38,617 nt of DNA from Candidatus Saccharimonadota bacterium (GCA_026395435.1 JAPLYT010000001.1:1-38617), one strand, 5' to 3'; counted from the stretch's first letter, positions 17,307 through 26,538 are shown. Program-made: numbers and translations. Notes: generated by a model not told the origin, from the letters alone.

Positions 17307-17408
17307 TCAACTACCCAGTGCTGCCCTAATCGGAAGGGGTCGCCTTTTATTGCTTGCTGGCTTTGCGACTTTGATGCCAACAATAGCGGAATTGGCGTTT
17401 TCGGCCAT
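17307..17408 (-). pseudogene. rplA-derived fragment / 33-codon ORF
   Basis: Hand translation MAENANSAIVGIKVAKPASNKRRPLPIRAALGS*; compare LAENANAVINGIKAAKPASVKGNYF in rplA. DNA 17353-17414 matches 24562-24623 at about 49/62 positions. Confidence 0.55.
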
Positions 17409-17441
17409 TTTTTTTGAAGTATTAATTGCTATAGTTAAGCT

Positions 17442-19766
17442 ATGATAAAAAAGTTCAAACCGTGCATTTTTTTATATGGACTTCTTGCCCTTCCGCTCAT
17501 CTTTATCCCTGACAGGCAAGCTACTTCGGGCAGAGTCCAGCTGTATGTCTGGCTCAGTTTATTGCTTGCCACAGCATTCATTACCGTCAGACTGAGCAGC
17601 TACCGGAATATTTCGCGCTGGTTTTGGTTCGGGTTTACAATGGCTGTCATCCCGATATTCATTACGCTCGGATCGCTTACATTTGGACATAAACCGACGT
17701 ACTTTGTCGGTCTCGAGCCTGACTATATGGGTTTTTTGGCCTGGCTCGGCATAGTGTTCGGCGGCATAATATGGGCACCGTCTATTCAGGAACAGATGAA
17801 ATCAAATGGGTTCACCTATATTTTTGCACTCCTCACTTCTGTATCACTGATCGTAGACCACTATGCGGTTGTGCACGGATTGCCGGCGATCGGCCTAATT
17901 GATTCGAGTGCTAGCCTGGCTGTCGTAGCCAATATCCTGGTCATCTTATCTATACAAAAGAGTCATATTCACCGCGGCTCTTTGGCGGCATTGGTTTTGG
18001 GTACAGTCACTGTAGTATTGAGCCAAAATGTCTTCGGCCTCATTAGCCTATTGGTGATTTTGCTCAGTTCGATGTTGCACCATCGATCCAGCCGGCAGAA
18101 CAAGCTGTACTCGACCGGTCTGATAGTTGGTATAATCGCGATAGTTCTGGTGATGCCACTTCGCTTTACAGGACTGGGTAACAGTAATGTAGTAACCAGC
18201 TGGCATCAGCTTACAACTCTTATCAGCGATTCATATGAAAACTTTAAGCCAAATCAAATTCTGCGTGGCATCGGCCCGGCCTCGTTACCGACAGATATAA
18301 ATAGTCAAAATATGGTTCCCTTAGATGTCGCGCGCAGTCAGTACATTCAGAAAAGTACTTTCGGTAACCATTCGCTACTCTATGATTACTTTGTTTTTTT
18401 TGGCCTGGTAGGGTGTGCAGGTCTAGTGTGGCTTATGGTTATGTCGGTCAGACAATGTGCGATGACACAGTCTCTGCGGTATGCGGCGATCTATGCCTTA
18501 CTGCTGGCACACGCGTTACTGTTTGCACCAAATATTTACATGACGGGGCTGTTTTTCATTATGATGTTCGGCACCTTCTGGCCTGTACGTAAATTCGAAC
18601 CTACGGAGATGACCGCCAATCCACTAGGTATTGTCCTTATTTCGGTATGTTCGTTGACTGTAGCTAGTTCAGTGGTTTTCGGTCTGCATGCTTTTGTATC
18701 GCGACAATACAGGTTGCCTTCCACCAAACCAACATTCACTGAAAACTTGGACTCAAGCATTCAACAGAGCCTGCGGTCTGCCATACAGGAACAACTGAGC
18801 ACCACCAATGCCGCTCGTGGGAGCGCCGTACTCCTGGATGCAAGGTCGGGTGCATTACTAGGAGCCCAAGACGTCACTTCCGCTGATCCATCCGTATGTA
18901 AGGGGCCGACCACCTGCAGTAAAGCATCGCCCCACGCTGCAATATCTGCCTGGGAGCCAGGTTCGGTGGTCAAACCACTACTAATGGCGGCAGTGCTGAA
19001 CGAGAAAAAGGCGGAGCTGAGCGACACGTTCTTGAACCCACCATTCGTTAAGGTTAGCGACCTAGCAGTGTACGATGCGACCCCCCACCAGACGGAAACA
19101 ATCGACCTCCAACGGGTACTCGACTCCTCCCGCAATACGGGCACTATCTATGCCTATAATAGGCTCGGAGATGGCAAAAATGCGAGTAATATCTGGTATA
19201 ACTATCTGACAAAAACCTATGCGTTCGGAAAACCGACCGGGATCGACAGCAGTGAAGACGACGGTTTTATACGCAGCGCCTCTGGAAGTAGAAATATCGC
19301 AAAGCAAAATGCACTTAGTACATTTGGCATAGGATTGACCACTACCCCAGTGCAAATGGCTGCAGCTTACGCGACTCTGGTAAACGGCGGAACGTATATC
19401 ACGCCCCATCTCGTAGGCGGAAGGTCGAAAGTCGAGCGATTACAGGTATTGTCAAAAGAAACCAGCCAGACTATGACAAAGTCATTAATGCAGGTACTGG
19501 CGAAAAACGACCCAGCCATTTCTTACCCAGACTTTCAGGTTGGTGGTAAAACGGGCACCGCCCCGGCCTACTTACGCGATGCCTCGTATAGTGCGGGCGT
19601 AGATATTGGTGCGTTTGTTGGATTTATCCAAAACGAACACCGTTCATATGTTTTATTGATAAAGATTGACCAGCCCCAGACACGAGATTTTGCCAGCCAT
19701 ATTGCTCGTGACGGCTGGAACCGTGCGATTGCAAAACTTATGGAACGAGACCTATTATTTCAGTAA
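17442..19766 (+). CDS. polytopic membrane domain (O-antigen ligase/SEDS-like) fused to penicillin-binding-protein transpeptidase domain
   Basis: About 10 hydrophobic segments in the N-terminal ~400 aa, then a PBP domain with SxxK (EPGSVVKPL), SxN-like (SSRNTG) and KTGT (GGKTGTAP) motifs. Confidence 0.85.
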   Translation: MIKKFKPCIFLYGLLALPLIFIPDRQATSGRVQLYVWLSLLLATAFITVRLSSYRNISRWFWFGFTMAVIPIFITLGSLTFGHKPTYFVGLEPDYMGFLAWLGIVFGGIIWAPSIQEQMKSNGFTYIFALLTSVSLIVDHYAVVHGLPAIGLIDSSASLAVVANILVILSIQKSHIHRGSLAALVLGTVTVVLSQNVFGLISLLVILLSSMLHHRSSRQNKLYSTGLIVGIIAIVLVMPLRFTGLGNSNVVTSWHQLTTLISDSYENFKPNQILRGIGPASLPTDINSQNMVPLDVARSQYIQKSTFGNHSLLYDYFVFFGLVGCAGLVWLMVMSVRQCAMTQSLRYAAIYALLLAHALLFAPNIYMTGLFFIMMFGTFWPVRKFEPTEMTANPLGIVLISVCSLTVASSVVFGLHAFVSRQYRLPSTKPTFTENLDSSIQQSLRSAIQEQLSTTNAARGSAVLLDARSGALLGAQDVTSADPSVCKGPTTCSKASPHAAISAWEPGSVVKPLLMAAVLNEKKAELSDTFLNPPFVKVSDLAVYDATPHQTETIDLQRVLDSSRNTGTIYAYNRLGDGKNASNIWYNYLTKTYAFGKPTGIDSSEDDGFIRSASGSRNIAKQNALSTFGIGLTTTPVQMAAAYATLVNGGTYITPHLVGGRSKVERLQVLSKETSQTMTKSLMQVLAKNDPAISYPDFQVGGKTGTAPAYLRDASYSAGVDIGAFVGFIQNEHRSYVLLIKIDQPQTRDFASHIARDGWNRAIAKLMERDLLFQ

Positions 19767-19786
19767 ATGCGGTTATACTTAAGAGA

Positions 19787-21247
19787 ATGAAGAAACAAAT
19801 TGCTAAACTTAGAGGTTTTATTTGGCATAACCGGCTACTTTTTTCATTGGTGGCTACCTCACTTGTCGCCGGTGCTGCCTTTCTAAATCAACATTTGTAC
19901 GGGTTGATTTTCGTAAGCTTCTTGCCGTTCATATACGCTCTTGAAGAGCTCAAGAAGTACTCAGTCAGATCACTATTAAAAATGTTCTACTTTAGTGGCT
20001 ATATTTTTGCATTGATGGTGCTTATTCTCATATTGCAGCCCGCAGATAGCACCTGGACTCAGTCCCAAGGTGCCGCTGCCGTTTATATTAAAATTTTCGC
20101 CTGGCTAATCAGCGCTGCGGTTTTTGCACTCGGTTCGGTAGTGACTGGCTATTTATGTTATACATTTCGTAACCGGACCGAACGGTTACGTTGGCTTCTG
20201 CTACTTATCTTGCCTCTCAGTGAGCTCATTCGGACGTGGCTTTTTGCTGTGTATAGCTACGGACCTGGCGGCAGCTTGAGCCCTAATTTCAATCTAGGGA
20301 CAATCGGCTTGCCTGCAGCAGCGTCGCCGCTCGTCTTTCTGAGCCGATTCGGGGGCTTGTATGGGTTGAGTTTACTAGTCATTCTTATCAATCTGTTAAT
20401 TTATAAGATGCTCACCTGGAGATACCACGTTGCCATGGCCATACTGGTCCCAGTGGTCGCGCTCAATATTCTGGCATACTATATCTATCAACCAGGCACA
20501 CGGTCTCTTCGGGTGGCTGCGGTTCATCTCAATGAGGATGAAACACTGGAAAAATGGCCGAATATACCTTACCCTGAGCCAGGTACTAACCTCCTGGCAC
20601 TCCCAGAATACTCAGTCTTTCTCAAAGGAGATTTGGCCAAAAAATCAACATCTTTGGGTAACAATACGACAGTGATCACTAGCGTAGAAGCCGGTAGTAA
20701 ACCGCACACCAATGCGCTCACCTATTTCAACAAAAACAGTCAAATTATCAATCAACAAGACAAAACCTATCTCATCCCATCCGGTGAATACATCCCGTAT
20801 TTCTATGAATGGACTCTGAGGTTATTAAAAATGGATGCAGTGGTAACCAACTTCAATAGTAACCTACAGGTAAAAAAAGGCACCACACCAGAACGTGTGG
20901 TCAACGTAGACGGGTATGTTTATGGTGCGCTAGCCTGCTCAGGAGTTGTTAACCTCAGCCAATATACTCAGTTATCGGGCGAGGGTGCTGATGTTCTAGT
21001 TAATGTTGCTTCCCTCTCTTTCTTGAGTAGCGGTAGTACGTATCATATCCAAGAAAAATACTTTGCCCGGTTCCACGCCGTATCAAATGCTCGGCCATTT
21101 GTCCAAGCTTCACGAAGTGGCCAGTCATATATTATCGATAGTAACGGCACTGTCCAGGCATATACATCTGGGAAGACAGCAATCATACAAGGTAGGGTTT
21201 CGTTGGTCGATCGCCGGACACTTCATACGCTGCTACGTATTCTGTAG
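19787..21247 (+). CDS. apolipoprotein N-acyltransferase-like (Lnt/nitrilase fold) membrane protein
   Basis: Multiple N-terminal TMs; LLALPEYSVFL, KTYLIPSGEYIPYFYEW, YGALACSGVV, ADVLVNVASLSFL, RPFVQASRSGQSYIID. Confidence 0.75.
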   Translation: MKKQIAKLRGFIWHNRLLFSLVATSLVAGAAFLNQHLYGLIFVSFLPFIYALEELKKYSVRSLLKMFYFSGYIFALMVLILILQPADSTWTQSQGAAAVYIKIFAWLISAAVFALGSVVTGYLCYTFRNRTERLRWLLLLILPLSELIRTWLFAVYSYGPGGSLSPNFNLGTIGLPAAASPLVFLSRFGGLYGLSLLVILINLLIYKMLTWRYHVAMAILVPVVALNILAYYIYQPGTRSLRVAAVHLNEDETLEKWPNIPYPEPGTNLLALPEYSVFLKGDLAKKSTSLGNNTTVITSVEAGSKPHTNALTYFNKNSQIINQQDKTYLIPSGEYIPYFYEWTLRLLKMDAVVTNFNSNLQVKKGTTPERVVNVDGYVYGALACSGVVNLSQYTQLSGEGADVLVNVASLSFLSSGSTYHIQEKYFARFHAVSNARPFVQASRSGQSYIIDSNGTVQAYTSGKTAIIQGRVSLVDRRTLHTLLRIL

Positions 21248-22438
21248 CCTGGTTTTCGTTTGATGACCCCCACAGAGCAGCAGTACCATACAAGACCATA
21301 ACAATATTTCCATTTGAATATTGATATTATTGAAAAACAGAAACAACAACAAGAATACATATACGTCAAAAATAATTCTGTCTGCGGGCGACTGTAGTCG
21401 TAGTCCTGCAAATATCGCCTGGTACACGATGAACACAAATAACAAAGCTGCCAGTAGACCTCGCTCAACAACGATATCGACGAGATAATTATGGCTACTC
21501 TCAAACTTAATTCCGTCTTTTATGTCTCCCTCCAAGAGAACATATTTAGGCGCATTGTCGTGAATATTGTTTTCGATAGATCCCATACCGCCGCCAAAGA
21601 GTAGCTGAGAATCATTACTAGGGAAACTTGCTTGCGCCAAGTTCATGCGGTATTCAACGCTTCGCGTCAGATAACCGGTATTATAGAGCCTAGAAAAATA
21701 TAACCCCGACAAGGCTACGCTCATTACAGCAAGACCGGCTAGCAGTAGCGAAACTTTTTTATGGGTTAAAATCGATTGGCGATTACTAAAGAGAATGTAG
21801 ACAATGAGTAGCAACAAAGCACTCCTGGTTTGACTCAGCAATAAACAGGCGAAAAGAAACAGTCCACTGCTAACAACAAAGATCCGGGGTAAGGTTTTGT
21901 TGTTGAAGTGCCACAGGGCGAGCATACCACCGAGTGCAAACAAACAAGCGGCATATATCACCTGCGAATGTACAAACCCTAGACGAAGGCTTATGTCGTC
22001 TTGTAGCCAATAGATAAAGCAGATCGACGACCACGCTAAAGTAGCGTAGTATGCGGTCTTGAGTATGCTTACACGATCCAAGGTAGTGAGCCATAAACCA
22101 ATGCAGACACTCGAAAACATTGACGCCAGTGCCGGGTGAACGAGTGGATAGCCAAAAAATGCCTGCCAAAGGCTCGATTGAAAAATCAACGATACGCTAG
22201 AAATGCCCATGAAGAGCATCAAGGCTTTTCGCTTGGCTAGTACTACTAAAAGTTCCCGCCGAAACGACATAATCGATGCAAGTGACAACACCCCGGCAAA
22301 GATTGCGAAGAACCTCCTAAACCAGAAAGCCTGGTACAGGTTTGTCTCCCAATAGAATAGGCCGAGTATCAAACATACGGAGGTCACATATTGGAGGAAT
22401 ACATTGAGAGACGCCGAGAGATGTGATTTTGCTTTCAT
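21233..22438 (-). CDS. O-antigen ligase/polymerase-like polytopic membrane protein
   Basis: Many TM helices; SQTRSALLLLIVYILFSNR and LFGGGMGSIENN...SSHNYLVDIVVERGLLAALLFVFIVY resemble the Wzy/WaaL pattern. Confidence 0.7.
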   Translation of the reverse strand: MKAKSHLSASLNVFLQYVTSVCLILGLFYWETNLYQAFWFRRFFAIFAGVLSLASIMSFRRELLVVLAKRKALMLFMGISSVSLIFQSSLWQAFFGYPLVHPALASMFSSVCIGLWLTTLDRVSILKTAYYATLAWSSICFIYWLQDDISLRLGFVHSQVIYAACLFALGGMLALWHFNNKTLPRIFVVSSGLFLFACLLLSQTRSALLLLIVYILFSNRQSILTHKKVSLLLAGLAVMSVALSGLYFSRLYNTGYLTRSVEYRMNLAQASFPSNDSQLLFGGGMGSIENNIHDNAPKYVLLEGDIKDGIKFESSHNYLVDIVVERGLLAALLFVFIVYQAIFAGLRLQSPADRIIFDVYVFLLLFLFFNNINIQMEILLWSCMVLLLCGGHQTKTRLQNT

Positions 22439-22473
22439 TGTTAAAGCTTATTATGACAAACAAGTGCCGAAAT

Positions 22474-22504
22474 AAAAACAGAGTGCATTACTGCACTCTG
22501 TTTT
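22474..22504 (-). terminator. intrinsic terminator downstream of the 347-aa secreted protein gene
   Basis: AAAACAGAGTGCAG-TAA-TGCACTCTGTTTTTA on minus strand. Confidence 0.8.
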
Positions 22505-22519
22505 CGCTGTTCGAAATGG

Positions 22520-23563
22520 TTAGTTCTGTCTTTCGATCCTGAAGTTAGTTAGGTACCAGGTGCCTTTTGTTGCTTTGAAAGTTCTATAAAGCGGATCTGC
22601 GGCTGTTACACCAGCTTCCGCTTGGAATGACCCGGCCTGTTCTGGGTAGCATATTTCACGGTATTGATTCACGACAGAGCCCTGGTCGCCAACCTTGATA
22701 TCGAGCGCGCCTCCTCGGTTTAGTCGACCAACCTGGTACTCTGCTGTGTCTGTTGCAGATGTTGGTGCAGCTGTGAAGCACATTCGGTAGCCGTTGTTCG
22801 GAAGTGTTTTTGACATAAATTCTACACTCGACTTTGGTCCTCCGCTTAGCTGAAGGACACTCGATGAACCTGAGGGTACAGCCGCAGCGTCACCTGTGAA
22901 GGTGAACTGTGGGTCTTTATTCTTGATTGCATCAGTCAAGCTATAGTAGGTGCTCTTACTAGGTGTTGTCGTGCCCCCATATGAACCATACGAACCATAC
23001 GATGCATAGTCTTCGTTGAGTCGGATCTGGAAGCTAGTAACTTCCCAGCTACCATTGTCAATGGTTACTGACGATATATTTGAACGGTTTAGACCCAGTT
23101 CACTGACTGGCATACAATGTTCTTTATATGAATTCAAAGCGATGTTGCCATTTGCGATACTCAGCTGACCACCCATTCCACCTCCACCCACCTGACTTAA
23201 ACCAATAGATGCCGTAGCGTCTGCACTGGTTGGTTTGAGATTGTAACAAGCCTTGTAATAACCTGAGTTTAGTGTATAAGTATAGCTCAGTTTCGATCCC
23301 TTGCTTAACTGCACGATTTTCTGAGTCTTCTTTCCATTTGGTACTTCGGCGACTACGGCGCCTTGAATTGTCCACTTAGGGTTTGCAGCCCCAATAACGT
23401 CAACGATATTTACACTGTAGACCGTTGTCGCTGCAAATGATCTGATCAAAAAGATGACACCGATTACCGAAAAAACGGCTACCGTAAGTAGTACTCGCTT
23501 CTTAGTAGTATTGTCATTGGCGATTTTAATCCCTTTTTTAGCGGGTTTTTTGTTTGCTGGCAT
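22520..23563 (-). CDS. secreted/membrane-anchored hypothetical with two homologous beta-rich domains
   Basis: Lysine-rich N-term plus TM (VLLTVAVFSVIGVIFLIRSFA); two domains each with YxxCxxxxPTSAxxTAxxxxG...C; YGSYGSYGG linker. Confidence 0.75.
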   Translation of the reverse strand: MPANKKPAKKGIKIANDNTTKKRVLLTVAVFSVIGVIFLIRSFAATTVYSVNIVDVIGAANPKWTIQGAVVAEVPNGKKTQKIVQLSKGSKLSYTYTLNSGYYKACYNLKPTSADATASIGLSQVGGGGMGGQLSIANGNIALNSYKEHCMPVSELGLNRSNISSVTIDNGSWEVTSFQIRLNEDYASYGSYGSYGGTTTPSKSTYYSLTDAIKNKDPQFTFTGDAAAVPSGSSSVLQLSGGPKSSVEFMSKTLPNNGYRMCFTAAPTSATDTAEYQVGRLNRGGALDIKVGDQGSVVNQYREICYPEQAGSFQAEAGVTAADPLYRTFKATKGTWYLTNFRIERQN

Positions 23564-23617
23564 TTTTTTATCCTATATTACTTATTTTACGAATAGTATC
23601 TGATTACTTAACTTGTG

Positions 23618-24304
23618 TCAAACCGCTACTGGTTTTGTGAAGCTTACTATTTTCCATACGTTGTTTATCTGCTGCATGGACGCTGTGCTGACATAGCTTT
23701 TCCCGCTGTAGCTGAACGAGAATTCGACACTACCGATTTCTGGCCCAGCTTGGCTCCATGTTTTTTTATTGAAAGTAACTTTTGTGCCTGCCGGGATGCT
23801 CGATGTATCAACAGCGATATACTTATTGTTTTTCAGACCTTCGTTCTCGATAGATTCAAGTGTCTGACATGCTGCCTGTGGTATACCCTTTACGCCACAG
23901 TATACTGGCTCTGATGGTTGTTCATTTGGTACCGGCGGCGGAGCAGGTATTTGACTACCACCTGGGGTGCTCGGTGTAGGACTCGAGCCAGGAAGTGTGG
24001 CGGGGTCGTTGGTTTGTTCAATTGGAGCCGACACGGCTGGCGATGTCGATTTACCAACCTGTGTGACTGCTGTAGAACCTGGTTGTTGCTTCGACAAGAA
24101 AGCACTACTAATTAAGTAACCACTCAAAAAAGACACAGCAATGGCCGCTATTAGCGAAAAACCCTGCTTCAAACGAGCCGACCCTGGACTTTCCTCGGTA
24201 TATTTTTGGACAATCGCAGGAGTTGAATTAGCAAGTACGACAGAAGAATTGCCTACGGAAGGGCCTGGGACGACTGTTTTCGGCTGGGTTTGATCCGAAT
24301 TCAT
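23618..24304 (-). CDS. single-TM hypothetical secreted protein with Pro-rich linker
   Basis: TM LIAAIAVSFLSGYLISSAFL, then P/S/T-rich linker and C-terminal domain with two Cys (YCGVKGIPQAACQTL). Confidence 0.7.
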   Translation of the reverse strand: MNSDQTQPKTVVPGPSVGNSSVVLANSTPAIVQKYTEESPGSARLKQGFSLIAAIAVSFLSGYLISSAFLSKQQPGSTAVTQVGKSTSPAVSAPIEQTNDPATLPGSSPTPSTPGGSQIPAPPPVPNEQPSEPVYCGVKGIPQAACQTLESIENEGLKNNKYIAVDTSSIPAGTKVTFNKKTWSQAGPEIGSVEFSFSYSGKSYVSTASMQQINNVWKIVSFTKPVAV

Positions 24305-24431
24305 ACACTAACGTTACCATAAGCACCTAGAACTCAGCTATATCTATAGCGATTGACTCTAGGTCTGGGATCGAGTTGGTCTGACTCCGGTAATTACGGC
24401 AGCAATACATGTACATGCGGTGATGCTCGAA

Positions 24432-24462
24432 AACAAAAGTGGCCTGCACATTGGCAGGCCAC
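24432..24462 (-). terminator. intrinsic terminator after rplA
   Basis: GTGGCCTGC-CAATGT-GCAGGCCACTTTTGTTTT on minus strand. Confidence 0.85.
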
Positions 24463-24485
24463 AGAGAGTAATCAAGAATGTCTAA

Positions 24486-25433
24486 TTACTGGACAGTAAC
24501 TTTGATACTTGGACCCATAGTAGTTGCAAGATACATAGTGCGGAAGTAGTTTCCTTTGACACTTGCAGGCTTAGCGGCTTTGATGCCGTTAATGACGGCG
24601 TTGGCGTTTTCAGCGAGTTTTTTGTCGCCGAAGCTTACTTTGCCAATTCCAAGGTGAACGATTCCGGTGCTATCGACACGGAATTCGACACGTCCTGCTT
24701 TTGCTTCTTCAACAGCTTTTGCAACGTTAGGAGTAACGGTGCCGCTCTTTGGGTTAGGCATTAGGCCACGTGGGCCAAGGAGTCGTGCGTATTTACCGAG
24801 TTTAGCCATCATCATTGGAGTAGCGACGAGGACATCGAATTCGATAGTACCTTTGTCGAGAGCGTTGGTGATGGTTTCGATGCCAGTGATATCTGCGCCA
24901 GCTTTTTTAGCTTTTGCTTCATCATCGCCATCAGCGAATACAGCAACACGGACTTCACGACCAGTTCCAGCAGGAAGTACGAGGTTACCACGGATGTTTT
25001 GGTCGGCATGACGAGGGTCAACACCAAGTCGAACATGGAGTTCAACGGTAGCGTCGAACGTAGCTGGGCTTGTCTTGACAGCAATAGCTAGAGCTTCGCT
25101 GAGACTGTATTCTTTATCTTTTTCAACATGCTTTGCAGACTCTTGGAATTTTTTACCACGTCGTTCAAGCAAGCTACGAGTTTTTGGAGCTGGGCCGGCA
25201 GGCTTGCTCTCCGCATCGTCACTTTTGGCTTCTGCTTTGCGGATTTCTTTGGCTTCTTTTTCCTCGGCTTCTTTGAGAGCCTTGGCGCTGTGCTTTCCAG
25301 CTTTTGTGGTTGCTTTCTTCTCAGTTTTTTCTTCAACGACCACTTCAGTAGTATTTACCGCTGGAGTCTCTACTACGGGTGTTTCTATAACTTCTTCTTT
25401 TGCTTTTTTGGTTGTTTTCTTGGCTTCTGCCAT
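24486..25433 (-). CDS. rplA: 50S ribosomal protein L1 with long charged N-terminal extension
   Basis: YSLSEALAIAVKTSPATFDATVELHVRLGVDPRHADQNIRGNLVLPAGTGREVRVAVFADG... The first ~85 aa are K/E/A-rich. Confidence 0.95.
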   Translation of the reverse strand: MAEAKKTTKKAKEEVIETPVVETPAVNTTEVVVEEKTEKKATTKAGKHSAKALKEAEEKEAKEIRKAEAKSDDAESKPAGPAPKTRSLLERRGKKFQESAKHVEKDKEYSLSEALAIAVKTSPATFDATVELHVRLGVDPRHADQNIRGNLVLPAGTGREVRVAVFADGDDEAKAKKAGADITGIETITNALDKGTIEFDVLVATPMMMAKLGKYARLLGPRGLMPNPKSGTVTPNVAKAVEEAKAGRVEFRVDSTGIVHLGIGKVSFGDKKLAENANAVINGIKAAKPASVKGNYFRTMYLATTMGPSIKVTVQ

Positions 25434-25485
25434 AATGTTGTCCTTTCGTGGTGATAACGCCTCTCGGCTCCCACAAATTATTTAA

Positions 25486-25764
25486 TTACTCAAACGAAAA
25501 TGAATCTCTAATCACTCCATGTAGTGCGAATTGACTTAAAAAGTACTGTGCTTGGACACTGCGCCCATCCTCGTGCAGACTGTTTAACCTGTTGAATAGT
25601 TCGGGTTCTAGCGCAAGTGCACTTAACGCGCGGTTAGCCTGAAGTCTGTCTGATTCGGTGAAGATGAGACCTGGTTTTTCACTACTCAGCAGCGCAATGT
25701 GGCCGTTCATTTGACCTTCGTGTAGTGCGTCTTTCATGTCTACTGGCATATCTGGAGTCGTCAT
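25486..25764 (-). CDS. hypothetical protein, 92 aa, between rplK and rplA
   Basis: ORF begins 4 nt after the rplK stop, same strand. Confidence 0.65.
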   Translation of the reverse strand: MTTPDMPVDMKDALHEGQMNGHIALLSSEKPGLIFTESDRLQANRALSALALEPELFNRLNSLHEDGRSVQAQYFLSQFALHGVIRDSFSFE

Positions 25765-25768
25765 TGTT

Positions 25769-26200
25769 TTAGCCTTCGATCTCCACGCCCATACTGCGAG
25801 CGGTACCAGCGACCATTTTTTTGACGGCTGGAATGTCGTCGGTGTTCATGTCGTGAGCTTTAGCTTCGGCAATCTCAGTCAACTGTGTGTCGCTGAGTTT
25901 CTGGGCGAGTTTTTCACTGTTTGGTTTGCCTGATCCTTTTTTGATACCAAGCTTAGCTCGGATAAGGTCGTCTGTAGGTGCGCCGACAACACGGAAATCC
26001 ATGGTGCGGTCATCGTAGATGGTGATATGTGCAGTGACGGTTTGTCCTTGCATATCTTTGGTTGCGTCGTTAAACGGATTGATAAAATCCATCATGTTGA
26101 CACCGTACTGTCCGAGTGTGCTACCAACGGGTGGAGCTGCACTGGCGCGGCCAGCAGGAATTTTCATTTTGAGGTTTGCTTTTACTTGTTTGCCTGCCAT
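25769..26200 (-). CDS. rplK: 50S ribosomal protein L11
   Basis: MAGKQVKANLKMKIPAGRASAAPPVGSTLGQYGVNMMDFINPFNDATKDMQGQTVTAHITIYDDRTMDF; start at 26200 with SD AGGAGATCAA. The ORF-track start at 26380 is too long. Confidence 0.97.
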   Translation of the reverse strand: MAGKQVKANLKMKIPAGRASAAPPVGSTLGQYGVNMMDFINPFNDATKDMQGQTVTAHITIYDDRTMDFRVVGAPTDDLIRAKLGIKKGSGKPNSEKLAQKLSDTQLTEIAEAKAHDMNTDDIPAVKKMVAGTARSMGVEIEG

Positions 26201-26274
26201 TTGATCTCCTAATAATTTGCATAATTTCGATGAAGCAATCGAATGTGTGCGTAACTGACCAATTATACTACAGA

Positions 26275-26538
26275 CTACCCCTGTTGTCCATCGTGATCTT
26301 GAGGGCTTTGCTGAGCTCGTATAATTTCTGTAGATACGACAAACGGTCCCGCCATTATGCCGCCCGTTAACATACCCCAACCAAGACCTTCGACAATCGG
26401 CTCGATGGCAGTATGAGTAAGCTCTGTTCGTGCGAGCACCACAGCAGCGAGGCCACCAATGCAGACTTCTACAGCTTGGACGAGCCGTTTGCCGGCCTTT
26501 TCATATTTCTTAGGTTGTTCTACTTCAGGGTTAGGCAT
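26275..26538 (-). CDS. hypothetical small membrane protein, 87 aa, between nusG and rplK
   Basis: ORF immediately after nusG; two hydrophobic segments. Confidence 0.65.
   Translation of the reverse strand: MPNPEVEQPKKYEKAGKRLVQAVEVCIGGLAAVVLARTELTHTAIEPIVEGLGWGMLTGGIMAGPFVVSTEIIRAQQSPQDHDGQQG

Noticed and set aside
26201-26274. Possible L1 or L11 leader upstream of rplK
   Set aside because: Only a weak CGAT/ATCG hairpin; no convincing match to a known ribosomal leader.
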